Positions 24,751 through 32,565 of a stretch of 33,881 bases of DNA are shown piece after piece. Made by a program: the position numbers and the translations under genes. Where the stretch lies: positions 1-33,881 of the forward strand of contig JAZUMF010000026.1 of the NCBI GenBank assembly GCA_045603485.1. Reading direction: 5' to 3'. The notes beneath the pieces are model-generated. The model worked only from the letters and a program-made list of their open reading frames with translations. It made no database searches and was not told the DNA's origin. The DNA comes from RGIG5952 sp045603485 (GTDB lineage Bacteria > Verrucomicrobiota > Kiritimatiellia > RFP12 > JAAYLN01). Position 1 is the first letter of the stretch, and each line of letters starts with the position of its first letter.

Positions 24751-25986
24751 ATGAATAGAAGAACAACCAAACAAAAAGCGTTTCTCCTCCTATCGGGACT
24801 CCTCAGCCTCCTCCTCGCAGGTGGCTGCATATTCCCGAATAAAGCAAAATCGCCGGACGGCAACCCGGACACGCCAAAACAGATTCTGAAGACAGAAATC
24901 TCAACATCGGAAGACGGCGAAGCCCTTAAAATCGAAACAACGGTGCAGTCAACCGACAGCATCGACAAATATGGAAATACTACACTAAACATCACAGCGA
25001 CAAACTTTTTCAATGCCGGTTTTGCCTATGGCGACATCGTAAAACTCAAGCTTCACAATAAGACCCACACACTTCCCGTAGTCCCGCACTATCACTATGT
25101 AAAAACGGGGGAAATGGTATTAGTGGCACCCCGAAATGACACACGCCCGCTCAAAGCCGCAATCTTTTACGGTTCATTCGCCAAAGAGACGCGGATAGCA
25201 GAACCTGACGAGCTCACAGCATCCTGGAAAGCGCCGACAAACCTCACCTACCCAATCAAAGCCACAATAACAATGGCACACAAAGGCGGCTACCTCACAA
25301 ACATGCAGGTTGCAGAGCTGAACCGCAGCACCAACAGAAATGACTACGCGACACTGACAGACGCGCAATATGCAAACTTCCGCGCAATAACCTCACCACT
25401 GATAGCAACAGGCAAAATATATCGCTCTTCATCACCCATTGATCCTATTCTCGGACGCAATACATTTGCAGACGAGCTTGCACAGAAAGTTTCAATAAAA
25501 ACCATCTGGAACATGGCGAATTCAAAAGAAACGGCACAGCAACTTGCAGGCTTCAACCATTCTCATTACGCGACATGCAACACCATCCACACCGTTTTAG
25601 GCGTCGATTTCACAGCAACAGCCTTCAAAGCCAATCTTGCAAAGGCAATTCGCTACTTGATTGAACACGAACCGCCATATTTAATCCACTGCACCGAAGG
25701 AAAAGACCGAACCGGCTTCATCAGCGCACTGCTTCAAGCCTTTACCGGAGCCGACGAACAGTCAATCGCCGACGACTACGCAAACAGCTTCAGATATTAT
25801 TACAGCATAACAAAAGACTCAAATAGAGACAAAGCGATTATGGAGAACATCGTGGCAAGCCTAAATCATGTCCTCAAAACTGAAAATTTCACCAATCTTG
25901 AAGCCGCTGCCAGAAATTACCTTTTATCGACAGGGCTTACTGAAGAAGAGTTAAATAAACTCAAAAGCAAGCTCTCCGCAAATTAA
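24751..25986 (+). CDS. Lipoprotein tyrosine phosphatase with SAM-hydroxide-adenosyltransferase-like N-terminal domain
   Basis: This 411-residue protein has a signal peptide with a lipobox-like LLAGGC, so Cys26 may be lipidated. The -3 position is Ala rather than Leu. Residues about 79-150 (FFNAGFAYGDIVKL...HYHYVKTGEMVLVAP) resemble the C-terminal domain of SAM hydroxide adenosyltransferases. I have seen this placed before a phosphatase domain in gut Firmicutes proteins. Residues about 205-400 form a Tyr/Ser phosphatase of the Y_phosphatase3 type. The P-loop HCTEGKDRTG has Cys314 as nucleophile and Arg320, and IYRSSSP and IWNMANS are typical of the N-terminal part. AAGGAG precedes the ATG. It probably acts outside the cytoplasm on a phosphoprotein, phosphoinositide or nucleotide. 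The substrate is unknown. Confidence 0.82.
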   Translation: MNRRTTKQKAFLLLSGLLSLLLAGGCIFPNKAKSPDGNPDTPKQILKTEISTSEDGEALKIETTVQSTDSIDKYGNTTLNITATNFFNAGFAYGDIVKLKLHNKTHTLPVVPHYHYVKTGEMVLVAPRNDTRPLKAAIFYGSFAKETRIAEPDELTASWKAPTNLTYPIKATITMAHKGGYLTNMQVAELNRSTNRNDYATLTDAQYANFRAITSPLIATGKIYRSSSPIDPILGRNTFADELAQKVSIKTIWNMANSKETAQQLAGFNHSHYATCNTIHTVLGVDFTATAFKANLAKAIRYLIEHEPPYLIHCTEGKDRTGFISALLQAFTGADEQSIADDYANSFRYYYSITKDSNRDKAIMENIVASLNHVLKTENFTNLEAAARNYLLSTGLTEEELNKLKSKLSAN

Positions 25987-26040
25987 ATCTCAATAATACC
26001 CGTTCCCTGTTAAGTGAGATAAATCCTTATCGTGTCGACT

Positions 26041-27729
26041 ATGAAAAAAGATTATCTGAAGGTAATGGAGATTGTCGTTTCTGCTTACACCGAGGAGCGC
26101 ATCCAAAGTTATATCTCAAAGATAGAGCAAGAAGGCATCACCGAACATGGATTTCCACGATTGGCCGCCAATATCGGCATTCTTATTGCCCATGGCCGCA
26201 AAATGGAGCTTCGCAAATATTTTGAAACGATGATGGAATTCTGCATAACTCAAATTCCTCAGCAAAACATCCCATTTATCAATAAAGGCAACGATTTTTC
26301 CGTAAGAGAAATCGTCTTTGCGATTGTAGAACTTGAGAAAAGCGGCATTTATGACAAGGAAACGATTCAAAGATGGAGAGATGCCATGGCATTGATCGTT
26401 CCCGAAAAATGCTATTCTGTCATAGCACCGACTCCCCCGACAGCGGTAAACAATTGGGGTGCCTTTAACGCCGTCAGCGAACAGGCACGGAAATGGGCAT
26501 CCATTGCAGACACAACTCCATATATCGAAAATCAAATCGAATCACAGCTTCTGTCGTTTGATGAAGCTGGAATGTACCGTGACCCAAATGAACCGATGGT
26601 TTACGATTTGGTCACTCGGAATCTTATGGCCGCTATGCTCTATCTCGGATATGAAGGCAGATGGAAGCAACGCCTGGAATCCATCCTTGAAAGCGTAGCC
26701 GATAAAGAATTCCTGATGCAATCCGTCAATGGCGAGCTTCCCTACGGCGGCAGAAGCAACAGCTTTATCCACAATGAAGCCCACATGGCAATCTGCTTTG
26801 AGTATATAGCGTCAGCGCGAAAAAAAAAGGGAGATACTGTCGGGGCATCCAAAGCAAAAGCCGCCGCAAATCTGGCTCTTGAAAACATAAAGCTCTGGCT
26901 CAGGCAGAATCCTGATCACCACATCAAAAACTACTATCCGATAGAAAGCAAAATCGGATGCGAAAAATATGCCTACTACGACAAGTATATGGTCACGGTA
27001 GCATCATTTCTCTATCTTGCATATCTCTTTTGTGATGACTCAATCGAGCCGTCAAATTGCCCTGCAAGCGACACCTCGGCATACAGCTGGACAACAACCG
27101 AACATTTTCACAAGCTATTCCTAAAGGCCGATTCATACTTTGTTGAAATGGATTGGAACGCAGACCCTCATTACGACGCATCGGGAATTGGACGCATCCA
27201 AAGGCGTGACGCGCCCTCGGCAATCTGCCTATCGCTGCCTGTATCGAAGAAACCGTCTTACAGCACAGGCCAAGAAAATCCAACGGGGCTAAGCATCTGC
27301 GCCGGCATAAAAATTGATGGCAAATGGGTTTTTGCCCTCGATAAAGACGCCATATATTCCATTCCGACACACCATGCGGCCTCTGACAATGCCCATGCGA
27401 AATGGGAATGCTCGATAGCCCAAAATCATACAATTAGACAGCAGTGCCGCGTATCATCTAACGGCATTTCAATTTCAGCTTGCAGCAATGCGGAAACTGC
27501 AATTATGATACCTGTCTTTCAATTTGATGGCGCAAACCGAACAAAGACAAGCCATTCCGAAAAAGAGATATCTGTAGTATATAGAGGATGGATTTGCCGC
27601 TACACAACCAATGGCAAATTTGAAGACATCGGTCAAACATGCGTAAACCGCAACGGCGAATATCAAGTATTCCATGCGGCAAATGATAAAAGCGTCGAAG
27701 TCAAAGTTACGATTGACAGGCTCGAATGA
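26041..27729 (+). CDS. Unknown protein, possible alpha/alpha-toroid (heparinase-like) fold
   Basis: I do not firmly recognise this 562-residue protein. The first 340 residues are mostly helical with a spacing that suggests an alpha/alpha toroid. The motif GELPYGGRSNSFIHNEAH (residues 231-247) looks like an active-site loop of the heparinase II/III or polysaccharide lyase class. The last 200 residues look beta-rich and contain RIQRRDAPSAICLSLPVS. There is no signal peptide, so it would work in the cytoplasm. The start could be GTG at 26032 or ATG at 26041. Neither has a strong ribosome-binding site, and I list the ATG. It stands between the phosphatase and a phosphohexomutase, which would fit carbohydrate breakdown. 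The function is inferred weakly. Confidence 0.6.
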   Translation: MKKDYLKVMEIVVSAYTEERIQSYISKIEQEGITEHGFPRLAANIGILIAHGRKMELRKYFETMMEFCITQIPQQNIPFINKGNDFSVREIVFAIVELEKSGIYDKETIQRWRDAMALIVPEKCYSVIAPTPPTAVNNWGAFNAVSEQARKWASIADTTPYIENQIESQLLSFDEAGMYRDPNEPMVYDLVTRNLMAAMLYLGYEGRWKQRLESILESVADKEFLMQSVNGELPYGGRSNSFIHNEAHMAICFEYIASARKKKGDTVGASKAKAAANLALENIKLWLRQNPDHHIKNYYPIESKIGCEKYAYYDKYMVTVASFLYLAYLFCDDSIEPSNCPASDTSAYSWTTTEHFHKLFLKADSYFVEMDWNADPHYDASGIGRIQRRDAPSAICLSLPVSKKPSYSTGQENPTGLSICAGIKIDGKWVFALDKDAIYSIPTHHAASDNAHAKWECSIAQNHTIRQQCRVSSNGISISACSNAETAIMIPVFQFDGANRTKTSHSEKEISVVYRGWICRYTTNGKFEDIGQTCVNRNGEYQVFHAANDKSVEVKVTIDRLE

Positions 27730-27841
27730 CAAATCAGGACATAGCCGCAGTAATTATTTGCGCCGTCAGCGATATTATGGTATCTTTATAGTAAGTTTAG
27801 GACTTTAGAATTTTTGAAAAAACCACGGAGAAACTGAAGCA

Positions 27842-29188
27842 ATGGCTGGCATCTTTAAAGCTTACGACATACGCGGCATTTATGGTCAGGATTTGACCGA
27901 TGAAATCTTCTACAAAATCGCAAGGGCATACGCGCTCTTTGCAAATGTCAAACGCGTTGTTATAGCTCGTGACATACGCCCGCATTCAGAGCCGCTTTTT
28001 GCGGCCTTTGCAAAGGGGCTCAACGATTTGGGTGTTGATGTCATCGATATCGGTCACGCTTCAACCCCGATGAGTTATTTCGCCAACGGCACTCTCAAGG
28101 CCGATGGCTCGGTGATGATTACCGCATCGCACAATACAAAGGAATGGAACGGCTGCAAGCTTTGCCGCGCCAATGCGGTGCCTATCTCCGGCGCTACAGG
28201 CATCATGGATATTGAACGCATGGTTCTTTCCGGAGAGCTTGGCACAGATGCTCCCGTCAAGGGAACAATCACCAAGGTTGATATTCTCCCTGAATACGCC
28301 AAGCATGTTAAATCATTTGCGCACATGGCGCGCCCGCTCCATGTCGCATGTGACTTTGCCAACGGAATGGGCATTTGCGAAGCAGAGTCCTTCAAAGAGA
28401 CAAGCCTTACATACGATGGTCTTTATGAAGATTTTGACGGCTCCTTCCCCAACCACGAGGCGAATCCGCTTAAAACCGACACATTAAAGGATTTGCAGGC
28501 CCTAATCAAATCAAACCCCGGCAAATACGCCTTTGGTGTTGCCTTTGACGGTGATGCCGATCGTGCCGGTTTTGTCGATGAAAAGGGTGAAATCATCCCG
28601 ATGGATTTCACGACGGCTTTAATCTCGCAGGATCTCCTCGAATCAAACCCTGGAGCCGTTTGCTTCTACGATTTGCGCAGTTCAAAGATTGCGGCTGAAA
28701 CAATTGCCGAGTCTGGCGGCAAACCGATGATGTCCCGTGTCGGACACTCCTTTATCAAAGAGCAAATGCGCCAAAACGATGCAATCTTTGCCGGCGAGCT
28801 GTCGGGCCACTACTACTTCAAGGCTAACTTCACAGCTGAATCATCCTCAATGGCTGCATTCGCATTGGCAAATATCGTGGCAAAGAGCGACAAACCCTTG
28901 AGTGAACTTGTCGCCCCGCTCCGCAAATACGCCCAGTCCGGTGAAATCAACAGCAAGGTAGCCTGCGACCCCAAAGAAATCCTCGTTAAGATTAAAGAGC
29001 TTTACGGTAAACGCGGTGAACTCTTTGAGCTTGACGGAGTTTCAATAGACGCATGGGAAAACGAAGGCTGGTGGTTCAATGTCCGCTGCTCCAACACCGA
29101 GCCGCTCGTAAGACTTAATCTTGAAGCCCGCAATCAGTCTCTTATGGAAACAATGAGAGACGAGGTTCTCGCGCTTATTCGTGGATAA
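27842..29188 (+). CDS. Phosphomannomutase/phosphoglucomutase, paralogue 2
   Basis: This 448-residue protein is a second alpha-D-phosphohexomutase. The N-terminus is GIFKAYDIRGIY. The phosphoserine loop is TASHNTKEWNGCK with Ser96, and the metal loop is DGDADR (236-241). The specificity loop is GELSGHYYFK, and the phosphate loop is RCSNTEPLVRLN. All catalytic residues are present. It differs from the first paralogue in the residues around the serine loop (NTKEWNGCK versus NPANYNGFK), in the specificity loop, and by lacking the Asp-Ser-Gly after it. The substrates of the two may therefore differ. GGAG lies about 12 bases before the ATG. The gap 27730-27841 has no gene. TTGCGC (27758-27763) and TATCTT (27781-27786) are only weak promoter candidates. 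Confidence 0.92.
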   Translation: MAGIFKAYDIRGIYGQDLTDEIFYKIARAYALFANVKRVVIARDIRPHSEPLFAAFAKGLNDLGVDVIDIGHASTPMSYFANGTLKADGSVMITASHNTKEWNGCKLCRANAVPISGATGIMDIERMVLSGELGTDAPVKGTITKVDILPEYAKHVKSFAHMARPLHVACDFANGMGICEAESFKETSLTYDGLYEDFDGSFPNHEANPLKTDTLKDLQALIKSNPGKYAFGVAFDGDADRAGFVDEKGEIIPMDFTTALISQDLLESNPGAVCFYDLRSSKIAAETIAESGGKPMMSRVGHSFIKEQMRQNDAIFAGELSGHYYFKANFTAESSSMAAFALANIVAKSDKPLSELVAPLRKYAQSGEINSKVACDPKEILVKIKELYGKRGELFELDGVSIDAWENEGWWFNVRCSNTEPLVRLNLEARNQSLMETMRDEVLALIRG

Positions 29189-29208
29189 ACCTAAGAAAAG
29201 GATTGAAT

Positions 29209-29724
29209 ATGAAGCTACATAAAGCCCTATCCGCTCTTTTCAGTATAGTTGTCCTTGCTGCAACAGCAGCCGCAGAGTCATACTACTTTGCAACAATGAC
29301 TGACTTTTTGGGCAACAAGTCTTTTCATGTCTTTACACGCGAAGAGCTCAAAAACGCGACTGACAAGATGAAGCTTCAAAACAAATTCCTTCCTAAAGTT
29401 CTTCAGGAAATCCAAAAAGACTTTAAGGCAAACCCCGACAACCATGTCGGCGAAAAATTCTGGGGCAATAGACTCAAGGCTAAAACCATTAAGCAAAAGG
29501 GGCCGATTAACAGCTACGAAAAGGCTCAAAATCAGCTTCAGCGCGCACAAGAGCGTGAAGACAACAAAGACCTTGAAAAGACCCTCGGCAAGGGCAAAAA
29601 ACGCCTTACCGAGAAGGAACGGGAAAAAGCCTTTGAAGAAGCGCAGCGTGAGCAGGCAATTGAAAACTTTGCCTACGAGGTCGAGCGCATAATCAAGCAA
29701 AAGATAGAAGAAAGTGCTCAATAA
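29209..29724 (+). CDS. Small exported charged protein of unknown function
   Basis: I do not recognise this 171-residue protein. It begins with a Sec signal peptide (KLHKALSALFSIVVLAATAAA, cleavage likely before ESYYF). The mature part has a short beta-like start, then long, very charged helices rich in Lys, Glu and Gln (RAQEREDNKDLEKTL, KRLTEKEREKAFEEAQRE). These may form coiled coils. It starts 20 bases after the phosphohexomutase, and I use the ATG at 29209 with AAAAGGA before it rather than the TTG at 29203. It follows in the same direction toward nth. A periplasmic chaperone-like or envelope role is conceivable but unsupported. Confidence 0.6.
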   Translation: MKLHKALSALFSIVVLAATAAAESYYFATMTDFLGNKSFHVFTREELKNATDKMKLQNKFLPKVLQEIQKDFKANPDNHVGEKFWGNRLKAKTIKQKGPINSYEKAQNQLQRAQEREDNKDLEKTLGKGKKRLTEKEREKAFEEAQREQAIENFAYEVERIIKQKIEESAQ

Positions 29725-29738
29725 GAGACTTTGCAAAA

Positions 29739-30389
29739 ATGACGATTGGAGACCTTCCAGAAGTTGTAAAGAGACTGAAAGTCGAGTTTGAGTCCCGACA
29801 AGCACCGATTATGGAGCTAGTCGCAGCCCAGACTTCTGATCCGTTTGCTGTTCTTTTGGGCACGATTTTAAGCGCGCGTACAAAAGACGCTTGCACCGCC
29901 GGAGCCATTCGCCGCTTGCTGAAAGTCGCCCCCTCTCCCGAGGCACTTGACAACCTGACAATTGAAGAAATAGAAAAGCTCATCTTCCCGGTGGGCTTTT
30001 TTCATGTTAAGGCGCAACATCTGAAACAGCTTCCCACCGTTCTCAATGAAAAATTCAACGGCATCCTCCCCGATACCGTTGAAGAGCTATGCGAGCTTCC
30101 GGGGGTTGGAAGAAAGACCGCCAATCTCGTAGTTGCACTCGGATTCAAAAAGCCGGCTATCTGCGTTGATGTTCATGTCCATCGTATTTCAAATCGATTT
30201 GGTCTGGTAAAAACCAAGACACCACTCGAAACGGAAATGCGCCTACGCAAAATTCTCCCCATCGAATATTGGATTGACTGGAACAGCTACATCGTGGCAT
30301 TCGGTCAAAACCGATGCAAGCCCCGCAATCCAAATTGCACAGATTGCCCGATTCGCAAATGGTGCAATGCCGCGCCCAAAGGCAGGTAA
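29739..30389 (+). CDS. nth: Endonuclease III (DNA glycosylase/AP lyase)
   Basis: Nth removes oxidised pyrimidines from DNA and cuts at abasic sites. The 216-residue protein has the helix-hairpin-helix LPGVGRKTANLV with catalytic Lys126, and VDVHVHR with the second catalytic residue Asp144. The 4Fe-4S cluster ligands are Cys193, Cys200, Cys203 and Cys209, in the exact C-x6-C-x2-C-x5-C spacing. The start at 29739 gives 216 residues, close to the E. coli enzyme (211). It begins 14 bases after the small exported protein gene and has only a weak ribosome-binding site. It is probably part of the same transcript as its neighbours. Confidence 0.95.
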   Translation: MTIGDLPEVVKRLKVEFESRQAPIMELVAAQTSDPFAVLLGTILSARTKDACTAGAIRRLLKVAPSPEALDNLTIEEIEKLIFPVGFFHVKAQHLKQLPTVLNEKFNGILPDTVEELCELPGVGRKTANLVVALGFKKPAICVDVHVHRISNRFGLVKTKTPLETEMRLRKILPIEYWIDWNSYIVAFGQNRCKPRNPNCTDCPIRKWCNAAPKGR

Positions 30390-30434
30390 AACAATACTTT
30401 CGCTAACCTAACCATCCCAACACAAGGATAAAAA

Positions 30435-31736
30435 ATGAACTCACAAGAAAAACTAAATCCGGGCAAAGCGCTCGTACTCGGCCTCCAGCATATGTTTGCC
30501 ATGTTTGGAGCAACTGTCACAGTCCCGCTAATTACTGGACTTGATATCGGAACAACCCTCCTTATGGCAGGTCTAGGCACCCTGCTCTTTCACCTCATAA
30601 CAAAGGGTAAAGTACCTGCATTTCTCGGTTCGTCATTTGCTTTTCTAGGCGGCTACGCAGCAATTGCGCCACGCCTTGCTGACGGAGCCGCAAACGCAGA
30701 AATGCTTCCATACGCATGTTTGGGCGTTGCCTGCTCCGGGCTTGTCTATCTCCTTCTCGCCGGCCTCATCAAGGCTTTTGGCATTAAAAAGGTCATGCGC
30801 TGCTTCCCCCCGATTGTAACAGGTCCAATCATCATTGCAATCGGCCTTGGTCTAGCCCCTGTCGCCGTTTCTTCCTGCAAAGCTAACTGGACCCTTGCAT
30901 TGACAGCTCTCGCCGTAATCGGCATTTGCAACATCTGGGGCCGCGGCATGATTAAAATCATCCCCATACTTATCGGTCTAATTGCCTCCTATGTATTGGC
31001 ATGCTTCCTAGGTGAAGTAGACTTCAAGGCTGTAAACGAAGCCGCTTGGCTAGGCTTGCCGATTCACAAGTCGCAAACGATTCTCGGTGTTGATTTTGCA
31101 AACAAAGCGGCAATTACAAGTGCAATTATCGCTATCGTCCCAATCGCCCTCGCAACCATCATGGAGCACATCGGTGACATCAGCGCAATTTCCTCAACCG
31201 TCGGCAAAGACTTTATCAAAGAGCCCGGCCTCCACCGCACCCTCACCGGTGACGGACTTGCGACATCTCTAGCCTCTCTCTTTGGCGGTCCTGCAAATAC
31301 AACCTATGGTGAAAACACTGGAGTGTTGGCACTCTCCCGTGTATTCAATCCGGTAGTCGTCCGCATAGCGGCAGTCTTTGCGATTCTTCTCTCTTTCTGC
31401 CCCAAGTTCGCAGCCCTCATCTCCACAATCCCCGGTTCCATCGTCGGTGGTATCTCATTTGTGCTTTACGGAATGATTTCTGCCGTCGGCATCCGTAATC
31501 TCGTTGAGAATCATATCGACTTCTCAAAGAGCCGCAACCTCATCATTGCCGCAGTTGTTCTAGTCACGGCACTTGGTGGAGTCACACTCCCGATAGGCTC
31601 AACCGGAGCTAAACTTACCCCACTTGCCCTTGCTTCTCTTGCTGGCATAATCCTCAACGCAATCTTCCCTGCAGGTGATTATGCGGCAAATGCAAAAGAA
31701 GATGAGCCGCCAAAGGGCAACACCTACGAAGTCTAA
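30435..31736 (+). CDS. uraA: Uracil/xanthine permease (NCS2 family)
   Basis: This 433-residue protein has the 14-helix fold of the NCS2 nucleobase:cation symporters. The start GKALVLGLQHMFAMFGATVTVPLITGLD and the motif NTTYGENTGVLALSRV are diagnostic. Glu244 (MEHIGD) and Glu293 (YGENTG) match the substrate- and proton-linked Glu241 and Glu290 of E. coli UraA. The substrate is most likely uracil, though xanthine transporters share the fold. ACAAGGA lies just before the ATG. It ends the plus-strand run, and an intrinsic terminator follows 15 bases after its stop. Confidence 0.93.
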   Translation: MNSQEKLNPGKALVLGLQHMFAMFGATVTVPLITGLDIGTTLLMAGLGTLLFHLITKGKVPAFLGSSFAFLGGYAAIAPRLADGAANAEMLPYACLGVACSGLVYLLLAGLIKAFGIKKVMRCFPPIVTGPIIIAIGLGLAPVAVSSCKANWTLALTALAVIGICNIWGRGMIKIIPILIGLIASYVLACFLGEVDFKAVNEAAWLGLPIHKSQTILGVDFANKAAITSAIIAIVPIALATIMEHIGDISAISSTVGKDFIKEPGLHRTLTGDGLATSLASLFGGPANTTYGENTGVLALSRVFNPVVVRIAAVFAILLSFCPKFAALISTIPGSIVGGISFVLYGMISAVGIRNLVENHIDFSKSRNLIIAAVVLVTALGGVTLPIGSTGAKLTPLALASLAGIILNAIFPAGDYAANAKEDEPPKGNTYEV

Positions 31737-31750
31737 GTCGGCTAAAAACA

Positions 31751-31788
31751 AAAAAAGAGGCGGAGGAATTTTCCCCGCCTCTTTTTTT
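31751..31788. terminator. Bidirectional intrinsic terminator after uraA
   Basis: GAGGCGG (31757-31763) pairs with CCGCCTC (31775-31781) around an 11-base loop. A run of six A lies before the stem and seven T after it, so it can work in both directions. It separates uraA from the convergent gene that ends at 31816. Confidence 0.88.
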
Positions 31789-31815
31789 ATACAGGCTTTC
31801 AGAGTATGTCAAGGT

Positions 31816-32475
31816 TTAGCGAAATTTATGTTCACTTTCAAAGTGCCAAACGATAAGATTCTTTAGAGTATCACAGTCAAAAGTTTTCTCCGAGATCCAT
31901 TTGCCTAAAAAGCGAGCAAGCCAAGCTCCCTCTCTATCGCCGACGCCCCATGTTGGATCAAGTACCCATTCTTTGAATTTTTCACATAGGCGTGATTGTA
32001 CACGAGGGTCTTTACTATACCAGCAAGCAGTAAAAAGACCGTCCCTCGCATCATTAGGAACTACATCTAACAAGCGTAGTATCCAATCCGCACCATCACA
32101 CTTAGTGGCGAGATAGGATAAAAGGAATGTGGGCGAAGCCCAAGAACTCCAATCTGTTGTCGATATGATATCATCCATTCGACTGCTCACCAGTTCGCCT
32201 TTGATTGCCATAAGCCTTGAGAGATGGCAATGAATTTCAAAGCCGAAAAGATCGCTTCTATCAATTGTCGCCGTCAACAAGGTCGTTGCTTCCTTGTCCG
32301 ACACATCAGAAAACATCCATTCTGACGAGCATTCAGGAAACAACCACAACGGCCGGTCGCAAGTTAAGTAAGAAGCGTCTCCTTCTGGTTGGGAAACAAC
32401 TTCCAACGAATAAGTTTCTACAGCATCGTTGCGTTCAACTATTTTTTTTATCAAATCAAAAATTTCTGTATCCAT
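31816..32475 (-). CDS. Protein of unknown function next to the IS1380 element
   Basis: I do not recognise this 219-residue protein. It has no signal peptide and no membrane segment. The sequence is acidic and rich in Trp, Asp and Leu, with stretches such as DWSSWASPTFLLSYLATKCD and WVLDPTWGVGDREGAWLARF that look helical. The ATG at 32475 has GGTGG eight bases before it and is favoured over the in-frame GTG at 32487. It is the only gene between the uraA terminator and the insertion sequence. It could be accessory cargo, for example an immunity-type or helical-repeat protein. That is inference from context only. Confidence 0.6.
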   Translation of the reverse strand: MDTEIFDLIKKIVERNDAVETYSLEVVSQPEGDASYLTCDRPLWLFPECSSEWMFSDVSDKEATTLLTATIDRSDLFGFEIHCHLSRLMAIKGELVSSRMDDIISTTDWSSWASPTFLLSYLATKCDGADWILRLLDVVPNDARDGLFTACWYSKDPRVQSRLCEKFKEWVLDPTWGVGDREGAWLARFLGKWISEKTFDCDTLKNLIVWHFESEHKFR

Positions 32476-32565
32476 AATTGTAACCACCGTTTACTGATGA
32501 GTTTGAGAGAAAAATCAAACACAGACATCAAAATATGCTTTAAGAGGAACTTCTATTTTTTTTAA

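Noticed and set aside
29278..29805. Antisense frame of 175 codons
   Set aside because: It is the shadow of the small exported protein gene and the start of nth. Its Leu/Phe-rich sequence reflects Lys/Glu codons read backwards.
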